Assembly (NCBI RefSeq): GCF_902459705.1
Contig: NZ_CABPRU010000002.1
Location: 186,001-250,000, forward strand
Source: Pandoraea terrigena
Lineage (GTDB): Bacteria; Pseudomonadota; Gammaproteobacteria; Burkholderiales; Burkholderiaceae
Direction of reading: 5' to 3'
Length of the DNA stretch: 64,000 nucleotides
Shown here: positions 19,516-28,168 of the stretch, one piece after another
Layout of the letters: each line of letters begins with the position of its first letter
How positions within the stretch are numbered: the stretch's first letter is position 1
Made by a program: the position numbers and the translations under genes
The notes under the pieces: generated by a model
What the model was told of the DNA's origin: nothing
Databases searched by the model: none
What the model saw: only the letters and a program-made list of their open reading frames with translations

Positions 19516-19711
19516 GGGGGTGTCGTCCTCGGTCGATGTCTCGGCTCTGCCTTGCGCCGCGGACCGTTCTGTAGACGGTTGCCGCGCTGGCGCATCAGAG
19601 GTGAGGCCATTCTAGGCAGCCGCCAGCGGGGGACGATTCTGAATTACTATGGGGGCATCATGTTTTCGTTATAAGCCCGGAGCATCGGGGGTTTCAGGGG
19701 ATTGGGGACAG

Positions 19712-20683
19712 ATGGGGGCGGTGCCTTTCGATACGGGGGAAGTGGTCCGACGGTTGACCACTCGGCTCAAGATGCGTCATCTCGTGCTGTTGCTGCAAAT
19801 CCAGCAGCACGGTTCGCTCACGCGGGTGGCCGAGCACATGGCGACGAGCCAGCCGGCGGTCACGAGCGCCCTTGCGGAACTGGAAAGCATGCTCGGCGGC
19901 GCGTTGTTCGACCGCACGCCGCGCGGCATGACGCCCACGCCGCTGGGCGACGTCGTTCTCTCCCGTGCGCAGGCGATGGTGCACGATCTGGACCACCTGA
20001 CGCGCGACATCGAGGCCGTGATGGCCGGGCACGCCGCGCGGCTGCAGGTGGGCGTGATCCCCTACATCTCGGGCAAGACGCTTGCCGCCGCGATTCAGCA
20101 GACGCTCGCCCAGATCCCCCAGCGGCTGACCGTCACGCTCCGTGAAGGCACCAGCGAATCGCTGATGGCGCAACTGCGCGACCACTCTCTCGATGTCGTG
20201 ATCGGACGCGCGGCGGCCGGACTCGACCTGGCACAGGTGCAATTCGAAGTGTTGCACCACCAGATGCCGCGCGTGGTTGCCAACCGTCGTCTGGCCGCCC
20301 GGCTTGGACGCAGCGCCCCGGTGTGGGCACAACTCGCCGAACTCGATTGGGTGATGGGCGAGCCCCATACGCCGATGCGCGACCAGTTATCCGACCTGTT
20401 CCTGCATGCGGGCGTGGTGCCGCCCGTGCCCGTGGTCGAGAGCTTTTCGTCGCGGCTGACGGGGGAATTGCTCGCCAGCAGCGAGCGCGCGGTGTCGTTG
20501 CTGCCGGCCGACATTGCCGAGGAACTGGTGCGCATCGCGGGCGTGGCGATCGTGCCCTGGTCGCTCACGTGGACGCTGCCGCCCGTAGCGATGTTCACGC
20601 GCCGGGAAAATCCGCGCGAGACGCATCGCCTGTTCACGCAGGCGCTGCGCGCCCAGTACCAGGTGGTGGCTGCCGCCGTCTGA
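19712..20683 (+). CDS. LysR-family regulator, PcaQ/GbpR-like
   Basis: 323-residue LTTR. The HTH is near residues 20-75, with LVLLLQIQQHGSLTRVAEHMATSQPAVTSALAELE as its core. The preceding TTRLKMRHL segment is typical of the PcaQ/GbpR branch, whose members sense aromatics or sugars. The effector domain runs from about residue 105 to the end. The start at 19712 follows a GGGGA-rich ribosome site and is preferred over 19649. It is divergent from maeB, making C4/pyruvate metabolism a plausible target (inference). Confidence 0.87.
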   Translation: MGAVPFDTGEVVRRLTTRLKMRHLVLLLQIQQHGSLTRVAEHMATSQPAVTSALAELESMLGGALFDRTPRGMTPTPLGDVVLSRAQAMVHDLDHLTRDIEAVMAGHAARLQVGVIPYISGKTLAAAIQQTLAQIPQRLTVTLREGTSESLMAQLRDHSLDVVIGRAAAGLDLAQVQFEVLHHQMPRVVANRRLAARLGRSAPVWAQLAELDWVMGEPHTPMRDQLSDLFLHAGVVPPVPVVESFSSRLTGELLASSERAVSLLPADIAEELVRIAGVAIVPWSLTWTLPPVAMFTRRENPRETHRLFTQALRAQYQVVAAAV

Positions 20684-20879
20684 GCCCCCGCGGCTGCCCT
20701 TGGGGCTGGCGATACGGCTTGCCATCGTCGAATGCGTCCGCCGGCGCGTTGCCGGATGGATTGCCGAAAGGATCCGAAAGGCCTTTTGACATCAAAGCCG
20801 GTCAATTTGTTGAAATAGACCCTTTTCGACGGCTTTGCTGCGCGATTGCGCGCGCGATGTCCAGCGTAAGGTGTCGTGC

Positions 20880-22154
20880 ATGACCCATGCCGCCCCTGCT
20901 CAGCCTCACACCGAGATCGCGCCCGCCACGCCGTCATCGGCGGTCACGCCGTTTGTGCCCTCACCCCACCAGATCTTCCTGGCGCCTGCCCTGCTGCCCA
21001 CGCAAGTCGGCCCCGCCGGCCTGCGCTTCGACTTCAACGATGGCGCACGCGTAGTCATCCCCGATTTCGGTCAGCCGCTGCCGTGGCGTGTCCGAATCAG
21101 CGACCTGCGCGACGACCGCTCGCTCGCCGACGTCTCGCTCTCCTGCGGAGTGGTGCGCAGCCCGGCCAAGTATTTCGTGCCGTACGGCATCACGATCTGG
21201 CTGAACGACGTCGAGGTCTTTTCGCATCGCTATGATGCGCGCGATCAAGCGGTGCTGGTCCAGTTTCCGTTGGCCGCCCTGGGCGACGTGCTCGGCTGGC
21301 TGCCTTACGCGCTGCGCTTTGCACAGGTGCATGGGTGCCGTCTCGCCTGCGTCGTCACCCCGGCGGTGGCAGCGTTGTTCCGCGACGCGTATCCGGACGT
21401 CGATTTCGTCGCACAGGACAAGGTGGAGCGACGCAAGTATTACGCGACGTACAACGTCGGTCTGTTTTTCGACGACGTGGCACTCGTGCGACAACCACGC
21501 GACTTCCGCGCGTCGGGATTGCATCGCACGGCGGCGCACATTCTTGGCGTGGACGACGCCGAAGCGCGCGCGACAACGGTGTTGCCGGACGTATCGCGGC
21601 CAATGGCGGCACCGTATGTGTGCATCGCGGTACAAAGCACCGCGCAATGCAAGTACTGGAATCGGCCGGGCGGATGGCATGCCGTTGTGGCCGGGCTGCG
21701 CGAGCGCGGCGTGCAGGTGGTGTGCATCGATCAGAAGGCGCGCAACGGCAAGGGCGATTTCTGGCAGTCGGTCCCGGAGGGCGCCATCGATGCCACGGGC
21801 GACTTGCCACTGACCGAGCGCGCGCGCTGGCTGATGCACGCGAGCGCGTTTGTCGGCTTGTCGAGCGGGCTGTCGTGGCTCGCGTGGACGATGGGCACGC
21901 CCACGGTGCTGATCTCAGGTTTCACCTTGCCGCACAACGAGTTCGCCACACCGTACCGTGTAATCGCACGCGACGTCTGCACCGGCTGCTGGCACGACCC
22001 GGCGCTGCGCTACAACCACGACGATTTCCACTGGTGCCCGCGGCATCGCGACACGCCGCGCGCGTTCGAATGCACTCGCGAGATTCACCCGGACGATGTA
22101 CTGGCCGCGCTGGATCGCGTGCCGGGCGTTGGCGAAATGCGCCTGTCGCGCTGA
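20880..22154 (+). CDS. Autotransporter strand-loop-strand O-heptosyltransferase (BAHT, TibC/AAH family)
   Basis: 424-residue glycosyltransferase of the bacterial autotransporter heptosyltransferase family, which adds heptose from ADP-heptose to serines on autotransporter passenger repeats in the cytoplasm. The N-terminal region has the family's beta-rich domain. The central CIAVQSTAQCKYWN and the WHAVVAGLRERGVQVVCID strand belong to the GT-B nucleotide half, with FVGLSSGLSWLAW as the donor-site loop. C367, C370, C386 and C398 match the four-cysteine iron site described in TibC/AAH. A weak AAGG precedes the ATG at 20880. No autotransporter gene is present anywhere in the window, so the substrate must be encoded elsewhere. 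Confidence 0.87.
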   Translation: MTHAAPAQPHTEIAPATPSSAVTPFVPSPHQIFLAPALLPTQVGPAGLRFDFNDGARVVIPDFGQPLPWRVRISDLRDDRSLADVSLSCGVVRSPAKYFVPYGITIWLNDVEVFSHRYDARDQAVLVQFPLAALGDVLGWLPYALRFAQVHGCRLACVVTPAVAALFRDAYPDVDFVAQDKVERRKYYATYNVGLFFDDVALVRQPRDFRASGLHRTAAHILGVDDAEARATTVLPDVSRPMAAPYVCIAVQSTAQCKYWNRPGGWHAVVAGLRERGVQVVCIDQKARNGKGDFWQSVPEGAIDATGDLPLTERARWLMHASAFVGLSSGLSWLAWTMGTPTVLISGFTLPHNEFATPYRVIARDVCTGCWHDPALRYNHDDFHWCPRHRDTPRAFECTREIHPDDVLAALDRVPGVGEMRLSR

Positions 22155-22278
22155 CCGACCGTCTCGGGCCGCGGGGCGATCGTCTCCAGGGTCGGAGGGA
22201 CGGTCGTCGAGCGCATCGCTATACCGCGCCCCGTGTTACGCCTAAACTGGGCGGATCTCATGTGCGTCGTTGGAAACC

Positions 22279-22836
22279 ATGGCCCCTCGCGAATGCCGTC
22301 GTGATCCGTTGCCTGCCTCGCCCCCCGTGCCCGGCGCCGAATCGACCGATGCCGCGCCGCTGGAAGACCCGGCCTTGCTGCGACGTCTGCTCCGTGCCAA
22401 AGACCACATGGACGCCGCCTCGCACGAGGCGTGGCCGGTCAGGCGGCTGGCCGCGGTCAGCGGCGCCTCCGAAGCCCATTTCGCCCGCTCGTTCAAGCGG
22501 GCCTTCGGCATTCCACCGCATCGGTACCTGCTGACGCGGCGCATCGAGCAGGCCAACGCCCTGCTGCGAGACACCGACCTCAGCATCACCGACATTGCCT
22601 TCGCCACCGGCTGGGAGAGTGTGGGCACGTTTGGCCGCATCTTTCGCGACATCAACGGACAAAGCCCGAGCGCCGTGCGGCAGGCGGCGCGGGCCGCCAC
22701 GCCCCATTGCCTGGCGCGTGTTCCCGCCTGTGTCCTGAAAGCGGCGCAGCGACCCGATCTCAAGATCGCAGTTTTGGAGAAGCGCCGTCGCGCGGCCGAG
22801 GGTACAGTCCCGCCATCAACCAAGGAGGTCATATGA
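22279..22836 (+). CDS. AraC-family regulator with N-terminal HTH and no sensor domain
   Basis: 185-residue protein. The double HTH occupies about residues 32-130 (VRRLAAVSGASEAHFARSFKRAFG, then DLSITDIAFATGWESVGTFGRIFRDINGQSPSAVR). It has no ligand-binding domain of the usual 150-170 residue AraC type. The C-terminal 50 residues are basic and unremarkable. The stop overlaps the ATG of the VOC gene as ATGA, so the two are co-translated. A VOC-type partner might supply the sensing that this regulator lacks (speculation). ATG 22279 is chosen over the upstream TTG at 22270. Confidence 0.85.
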   Translation: MAPRECRRDPLPASPPVPGAESTDAAPLEDPALLRRLLRAKDHMDAASHEAWPVRRLAAVSGASEAHFARSFKRAFGIPPHRYLLTRRIEQANALLRDTDLSITDIAFATGWESVGTFGRIFRDINGQSPSAVRQAARAATPHCLARVPACVLKAAQRPDLKIAVLEKRRRAAEGTVPPSTKEVI

Positions 22837-23249
22837 ACCCAGGGATACAAGTGGTAGGCGTATACGTCGACGACCAGGATGAAGCGCTTGCCTTCTACGT
22901 CGATAAACTCGGATTCCGCGTCCACACGGACGTGCGCAATGGGCCGTACCGATGGCTGACGGTCCAGCATCCGGACCAGCCCTCGTTCCAGCTCGGCTTG
23001 TTCACCCCTGGCCCGCCGATCCATGACGAGGCGACCGCGCAAACCTTGCGGGCGATGGTCGCCAAGGGCGCCATGCCGCCACTGGTCCTTCACGTATCCG
23101 ACTGCCGGGATAGCCATGCACGGCTGAAAGCCCTGGGCGTCGAATTCACCCAGGCGCCGGTCGAACGCTATGGCAGCGTCGACGCTGGCTTTCGCGACCC
23201 GGCCGGCAACGGGTGGAAGATGATCCAGGCCTCACCGGGCGGGAACTGA
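22833..23249 (+). CDS. VOC (glyoxalase/bleomycin-resistance fold) protein
   Basis: 138-residue two-module VOC protein. The first beta-alpha-beta unit is VVGVYVDDQDEALAFYVDKLGF, and the second ends in FRDPAGNGWKMIQ, the usual VOC closing strand with Lys where many members have a metal-binding Glu position nearby. It could be an enzyme or a ligand-binding protein. A near-perfect AAGGAGGT site at 22822-22829 within the AraC gene drives strong translation, and the ATG overlaps the AraC stop. The substrate is unknown. Confidence 0.85.
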   Translation: MNPGIQVVGVYVDDQDEALAFYVDKLGFRVHTDVRNGPYRWLTVQHPDQPSFQLGLFTPGPPIHDEATAQTLRAMVAKGAMPPLVLHVSDCRDSHARLKALGVEFTQAPVERYGSVDAGFRDPAGNGWKMIQASPGGN

Positions 23250-23286
23250 CCCGCCTGTCGCGGCGGCGTCATCCGGCTTGACGCCG

Positions 23287-24303
23287 TCAATCCGGACGCC
23301 GCCGAAACGCCCATCCGCCAGCGGCGGCGGTCCCCGTGGCCACGATGGCGACCAGGACCCAAAAGCCATGCGGGTGATTGGCGAGCGGGATGCCGCCCAC
23401 GTTCATGCCGAAGAAGCCCGCCACGATGTTGATGGGCAAGGCGAGCACAGTCACGACAGTGAGCGTGTAGATTGTGCGCTCGGTGCGCTCACTGACCATC
23501 GCCGCGATCTCTTCCTGCAGCAACTTGATGCGCTCCAGCAACGCCGACAAGTCATTGAGCACGACGGCGAACTCTTCGGTTGCCTGACGAAATTCCTGCA
23601 CATCCTCGACATGTCCCCAGACAGGCGGGCGACTCAGCAGACGAAAGAGCGCCGCCGGCTCCGGCGCCAGCAACCGCTGCAAGCGCACGAGCACGCGGCG
23701 CAACGACCCCAGGTCGGCGCGATTGCTTTCGATACGCTGCTGCAACAACCGGTCCTCGACGGTATCCACGCGTGCGCTTGTCTCGCGCGCAATGCGCTCG
23801 AGCACATCCGCCTGATCGCGCAGCAGATGCACCAGCAGGGCCAGCGGCGAACGAAACACTTCGCCGCGTTTGACCGAAGCCCGCAACTTGTCGATGGATC
23901 GCAACGGCTTCACCCGGCCGGTAACCAGCAGCCTTGCATTGGCGGCGACGCGCAGCGTTGAAATCTCCGACTGCGCGATGTCGAAGGCGAAGATCACATC
24001 ATTGATGACCGCCAACAGCCAGTCGTCGGAATGCTCGATGCGCGTGGAGCGCGAGCCTTCGCCCAGATGCTCATAGAACTCGTCCGGCAGACGCAGATGT
24101 TGTTGCAACCACCGCTCGCACGCGGCATGCGCGAAGTTGAAATGCAGCCAGAGAAAACCCTGCGCACGCTCGCCTTGCGCCAGCCACGCCAGCGCCTCGT
24201 GCGAATCGATGGGTTCGGGCGAGGCGCCGTCGATGAATCGATAGCCGTAGATCAGACCCGCCTGATCGCAGCCATATGCGTTGTGGACCAAGTCGGCGAA
24301 CAT
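23287..24303 (-). CDS. CorA-family transporter, ZntB-like
   Basis: 338-residue divalent-cation transporter. A soluble N-terminal domain of about 270 residues (many Leu/Arg/Glu helices) leads into two C-terminal membrane helices. The first ends in the pore signature GMN (AGFFGMNVGGIPL near residue 290). CorA Mg2+ channels have GMN-MPE; the VGGIPL after GMN is usual for ZntB zinc transporters. The gene is convergent with the VOC gene (37 bases between stops). Confidence 0.9.
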   Translation of the reverse strand: MFADLVHNAYGCDQAGLIYGYRFIDGASPEPIDSHEALAWLAQGERAQGFLWLHFNFAHAACERWLQQHLRLPDEFYEHLGEGSRSTRIEHSDDWLLAVINDVIFAFDIAQSEISTLRVAANARLLVTGRVKPLRSIDKLRASVKRGEVFRSPLALLVHLLRDQADVLERIARETSARVDTVEDRLLQQRIESNRADLGSLRRVLVRLQRLLAPEPAALFRLLSRPPVWGHVEDVQEFRQATEEFAVVLNDLSALLERIKLLQEEIAAMVSERTERTIYTLTVVTVLALPINIVAGFFGMNVGGIPLANHPHGFWVLVAIVATGTAAAGGWAFRRRPD

Positions 24304-24636
24304 GCGGGCGGTGTGTGGGCAAACGTGGGCAATGACGTGAACCGCGCCGCAGCGCGGACGGGCTTGTCATCATGCCGCTGTCATATTGCATTTTTGTGAC
24401 AAATCCCCCCAGCCCGCCCCCTCCTCTGACGGCGTCGCTTTCGCCCACCGGGCGGGGCTGGACTGGAACTCCGCCGCATAGTATTCGTCAACGCCATGCC
24501 AGTGTCATAAAATCGTCGCAGACTTTGGCTCACCCGCGGTGCGCCCTGTCCGCGGCAATACGCTGCGCATCCGCCTGCCGTCACCCGTGCCACACGGGTG
24601 TTTTCCGTATTTTTTGGTCCGTAAGAGATCGTCGCC
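24304..24636. promoter_or_regulatory. Divergent gap between ZntB-like and PPK2 genes
   Basis: 333 bases between divergent starts. It should hold both promoters, but I find no convincing -35/-10 pair. An AAGAGA ribosome site lies before the ppk2 ATG. No small ORF or hairpin of note. Confidence 0.35.
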
Positions 24637-25557
24637 ATGACCCAATTCGATTCCGACGCCGACCGCGACACCTCGCTTGCGCGTCGTCTCCAGGATGACC
24701 TGATCGACAGCTACGACGAAGAGATCGAAATGGAGATCGACGATCTTCGTCTGCCCGGCCTGAACGACCTGACCGACGCCGCTCGCAGCGACCGCCTGAA
24801 CTATTTCCGCGAACTGTTTCGCCTGCAGGGCGAACTCGTCAAGTTGCAGGACTGGGTGATCCGCAGCCGCCACCGGCTCGTGGTGATCTTCGAAGGCCGC
24901 GATGCGGCCGGCAAGGGCGGCGCGATCAAGCGCATCACGCAACGGCTCAACCCCCGCGTGTGCCGCGTGGCCGCCCTGCCCGCCCCTAACGACCGCGAAC
25001 GCACGCAATGGTATTTCCAGCGTTACGTTCAGCATCTGCCAGCCGCCGGCGAAATCGTGCTGTTCGACCGCAGCTGGTATAACCGCGCGGGCGTGGAACA
25101 CGTCATGGGGTTCTGCACCGAGAGCGAATATGAAGAGTTCTTTCGCTCGGTGCCCGAGTTCGAGAAGATGCTCGTTCGCAGCGGTATTCAGATCGTGAAG
25201 TACTGGTTCTCGATCTCTGACGACGAACAAGAGGCGCGCTTCCTTGCGCGGATCCAGGATCCGCTCAAGCAATGGAAGCTCAGCCCGATGGACCTGGAGA
25301 GCCGCCGTCGCTGGGAAAGCTACACGCGCGCCAAGGAAGTGATGCTCGAGCGCACCCACATTTCGGAAGCCCCCTGGTGGGTCGTGCAGGCCGACGACAA
25401 GAAGCGCGCGCGCCTGAATTGCATGCACCACCTGCTCGCGCAAGTGCCATATCACGACGTGGAGCGCTCGTCAGTGGTATTGCCCGAGCGTGCCCGCAGC
25501 GAAGACTATATGCGTCACCCGGTGCCGGATGAAATGAGCGTGCCGGAGATTTACTGA
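24637..25557 (+). CDS. ppk2: Polyphosphate kinase 2 (PPK2)
   Basis: 306-residue polyphosphate:nucleotide phosphotransferase. Walker A is G87-RDAAGKGG-95 after the strand LVVIFE. The Walker B/Arg motif is D144-RSWYNR. A lid segment follows (EEFFRSVPEFEKMLVRSGI), then WKLSPMDLESRRRWESYTRAKE, the class I-type core. The length of about 300 residues fits single-domain PPK2 of the class that mainly phosphorylates ADP/GDP with polyphosphate. The N-terminal 40 residues are acidic. It stands alone, convergent with the kinase gene at 25630. Confidence 0.95.
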   Translation: MTQFDSDADRDTSLARRLQDDLIDSYDEEIEMEIDDLRLPGLNDLTDAARSDRLNYFRELFRLQGELVKLQDWVIRSRHRLVVIFEGRDAAGKGGAIKRITQRLNPRVCRVAALPAPNDRERTQWYFQRYVQHLPAAGEIVLFDRSWYNRAGVEHVMGFCTESEYEEFFRSVPEFEKMLVRSGIQIVKYWFSISDDEQEARFLARIQDPLKQWKLSPMDLESRRRWESYTRAKEVMLERTHISEAPWWVVQADDKKRARLNCMHHLLAQVPYHDVERSSVVLPERARSEDYMRHPVPDEMSVPEIY

Positions 25558-25629
25558 CACGGTGCGAATCACGGCGGTTCAAGCTGGCATGCTGGCACGA
25601 TCCGCATGTACCGAACCGCCCATGCCACC

Positions 25630-27018
25630 TCAGGCGCCCGAAAGCCCGGACGCCGGCGTGACCGGCAAGCGCAGCGTGACGCGAAGCCCGCCGTCCGGCG
25701 ACGTCCCCAGACGCACGGTGCCGCCCAGCCCCTCGACCAGGCGCGCAACCAGCGACAGCCCCAGTCCGCAATGACCTTCGCCGCCGCGCGAGGGATCGAG
25801 CCGCACGAACGGACGCATCGCCAGGGCTACCTGATCGTCCGGAATCCCCGCCCCGCAGTCGCTCACTTCGATATATCCCACAGCGCCCTCGCACCACGTC
25901 GCCAGGCGCACGGGCGGTTCGCCGTGCTCAAGCGCGTTGTCGACGAGATTCATCATCACCCGGTCGAGCAGCGTGCGCGGCAACCTGAAAGCCGGACCTG
26001 CGCACAACTGACTGGCGAACAGCGTGGCACTCTCGCTCGATTCGTTCAGCCCACACAACTCGCTTGATGACATGGACGCGTCCAACACGTTAGGTGCTGC
26101 CGCGCTCAATGCCGCCGTTGCATCATCGTGCACGCCCTCGCCCACGGGAAATTGTTCGCGCAGGAACGCATCGACGCCTACGAGCGGACTCGTGTCGGCC
26201 TCGTCGCGTGCGTAGGCCAGAAACTGCTGGACGATGTGGTCGATGGACGCGATATCGCGCACGAACCCGTCGCGTGAGCTGTCGCTGTCTACCATATCGG
26301 CGCGAAGCCGCAGGCGCGTGAGCGGTGACTTCAGATCATGGGCAATGCCTGCGAGCATGATCGCCTGGTTGTCCTCGGCTTCGGCCAGGCGCTTGGCCAT
26401 GTCGTTGAAGGCGTGCGTGAGGTCGCGCAACTCATGCGGCCCTTGCTCGGGCAGCAGGGCCGGACGCCGTCCACGCGCAATCACTCGCGCGGCCTGCGCC
26501 ACGCGCGCGATCGGCCGCTGCATCTGCCAGGCCACCAGCAACGCCAGCAACACCGCGCCGATCAGAATGCCCACGGTCTCGCGCACGAAGGGGGGCATCG
26601 GCGGCAAGTCGAGCTCGATGACGATCCACTCGCTGCGTTGCGGCAGCAAAACCCACAAGCTCCCGCGCATGCGCTCATCGACCAGATGCAATTGCGTACC
26701 TGCCGGCAATCGCGAAAGCAGTTCCTGGCGCAGGCGCGCGGCGCGTTCGTCGTCTACGCGATCGGCAAACGCCGGGGCGTCGGCCAGTGGCACGCGGCGC
26801 AGGCCCTGCGGCGGCGTCAGGCTGCCGGGGGCCACGGCGCGTTGATCAACGCTCTGGATCGCGATGAGCAGGCCGCGCGCGAACCCGTCCACCTGCTGAC
26901 GCGGACGCTGGTAGAAGACCAGCGCACTCCATACGAGATGCATCACCAGCAAGACGGCAATGCCCAGCCCCGCCATGCGCGCGAAGAGCGAGTCGTGCAG
27001 CAGCCAACGCAGTTTCAC
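25630..27018 (-). CDS. Sensor histidine kinase with a Ser/Ala-rich insertion
   Basis: 462-residue membrane kinase with helices at about 12-32 and 147-165, and a periplasmic sensor between them. After the HAMP linker come the H-box with H227 (AGIAHDLKSPLTRLRLRAD), the N-box MNLVDNALEHG (about 356-366), and the G-boxes SDCGAGIP and HCGLGLSLVARL. Compared with the paralogue at 8006-9298, an extra segment of some 40 residues (about 298-340), rich in Ser, Ala and Glu with Cys322 and Cys339, sits between the phospho-acceptor domain and the N-box. The start is GTG, overlapping the regulator's stop as GTGA. Confidence 0.94.
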   Translation of the reverse strand: MKLRWLLHDSLFARMAGLGIAVLLVMHLVWSALVFYQRPRQQVDGFARGLLIAIQSVDQRAVAPGSLTPPQGLRRVPLADAPAFADRVDDERAARLRQELLSRLPAGTQLHLVDERMRGSLWVLLPQRSEWIVIELDLPPMPPFVRETVGILIGAVLLALLVAWQMQRPIARVAQAARVIARGRRPALLPEQGPHELRDLTHAFNDMAKRLAEAEDNQAIMLAGIAHDLKSPLTRLRLRADMVDSDSSRDGFVRDIASIDHIVQQFLAYARDEADTSPLVGVDAFLREQFPVGEGVHDDATAALSAAAPNVLDASMSSSELCGLNESSESATLFASQLCAGPAFRLPRTLLDRVMMNLVDNALEHGEPPVRLATWCEGAVGYIEVSDCGAGIPDDQVALAMRPFVRLDPSRGGEGHCGLGLSLVARLVEGLGGTVRLGTSPDGGLRVTLRLPVTPASGLSGA

Positions 27019-27857
27019 GCCGCAGACTCGCGCCAGCCGCGCACCGTACGCTTGACCGCCGGCACGGGCGAGGCCAACGCCAGCCCGTCTTTGTGCTCAC
27101 GCGCGCCACCTGTCCCGGACGGCTCTCGCGCGTCGGATGCCGCGCCCTCGGACAATTCGCCCCCCGGCACGAACACGTACCCCTTGCTGCGAATCGTCTG
27201 GATATAGCGCGGCTCGGACGGATCGGCTTCGATGAGTCGACGCAGACGCCACACCGGCACGTCCAGGCTGCGATCGCGAAACGTGATGCCGTCGCCATAG
27301 AGCATGGCATGGAGCTTGACGCGCGGAAGCACCTGCATCGGGTGCTGCGTGAAGGCCTTGAGCATGGCGAACTCGGTATCGCGCAACGGCAGACGCTCGC
27401 CTTCGTGCTGCAACGTGCGAAGCGAGTAGTCGAGTTCAAACGGACCAAAGCGATACGGCGCGCGCACGTCGGGCGCGCTGGCCGCAACCGGCCCGCGACG
27501 ACGCAGCACGGCGTGAATACGGGCGAGCAACTCACGCGGATCGAACGGCTTGGCCAGATAGTCGTCCGCGCCCAGTTCCAGCCCGAGCGCCCGGTCGAGC
27601 GGGCCGCCGCGCGCGGAGAGCATGATCACCGGAATGTCTTCACCGGCCGCGCGAAGGTCCTGCAACGCACGCAGGCCGTCGCGTTCCGGCATCATGATGT
27701 CGAGCAGAATCACCGACGGCCGCTCGAGTTCGAGCCGGCGCAGCAGCGACGCCCCGTTGTGCAGCACCGAGACCTGCATGCCGTTGGCATGCAGCAATTC
27801 GCGCAAGAGGTCGCGAACGACGGGATCGTCGTCGACCAGCAGAACATGCAGACTCAT
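27015..27857 (-). CDS. OmpR-family response regulator, paralogue of the 7138 gene
   Basis: 280-residue regulator. The receiver domain has D9-D11, phospho-acceptor D53 (LLDIMMPERDG), the switch Ser in MLSARGG and K103 (AKPFDPREL). The winged-helix domain ends in IRSKGYVFVPGG near residue 232. It then carries a low-complexity tail of about 45 residues (rich in Gly, Ala, Ser, Glu and Arg) that is absent from the paralogue. The stop and kinase GTG overlap by four bases. A 73-codon ORF ends 17 bases upstream and may be the first gene of the operon. Confidence 0.95.
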   Translation of the reverse strand: MSLHVLLVDDDPVVRDLLRELLHANGMQVSVLHNGASLLRRLELERPSVILLDIMMPERDGLRALQDLRAAGEDIPVIMLSARGGPLDRALGLELGADDYLAKPFDPRELLARIHAVLRRRGPVAASAPDVRAPYRFGPFELDYSLRTLQHEGERLPLRDTEFAMLKAFTQHPMQVLPRVKLHAMLYGDGITFRDRSLDVPVWRLRRLIEADPSEPRYIQTIRSKGYVFVPGGELSEGAASDAREPSGTGGAREHKDGLALASPVPAVKRTVRGWRESAA

Positions 27858-27874
27858 GAAATTTTCTCGGTAAT

Positions 27875-28096
27875 TTAAGGTTGTCGCCGTGCGCTCGCGC
27901 GCGGCGACAGTGTCACGGCACTGTCTTGCGTCACAGCGGGCGGTGTCGGCGTACTGGACAGTGCGCGCAGCGCATTCGTGAATCGCTCCGGCGTCGACGA
28001 CGCGCGGCGCGTGCCGAGCGTCGCGGCAGGTCCCTGCCCCGGCAAACGCCAGGCGCGATGTAGCGCCGACCCCGGCGCGCCAATGCCTGTAGACAT
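27875..28096 (-). CDS. Possible 73-aa small protein at the head of the second two-component operon
   Basis: An open frame of 73 codons starting MSTGIGAPGSALHRAW, preceded by a good ribosome site (AAGGGAG, about 8 bases before the ATG) and ending 17 bases before the regulator's ATG. The product is basic, rich in Pro, Ala, Ser, Thr and Arg, with no signal peptide or membrane helix; I recognise no family. The ribosome site and tight spacing to the regulator are the only support. It could be a leader or a real small protein. Confidence 0.4.
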   Translation of the reverse strand: MSTGIGAPGSALHRAWRLPGQGPAATLGTRRASSTPERFTNALRALSSTPTPPAVTQDSAVTLSPRASARRQP

Positions 28097-28168
28097 GATG
28101 TGTGCTCCCTTGGTGTCGACATACACCGCAGTGTGCGCGTCCGTCCAGGCTGGTGTTGACCGAAGCAT

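Noticed and set aside
17494..19674. A 726-codon plus-strand frame opposite maeB
   Set aside because: Antisense shadow of a strongly conserved gene; composition is Arg/His/Asp-rich and no ribosome site is present.
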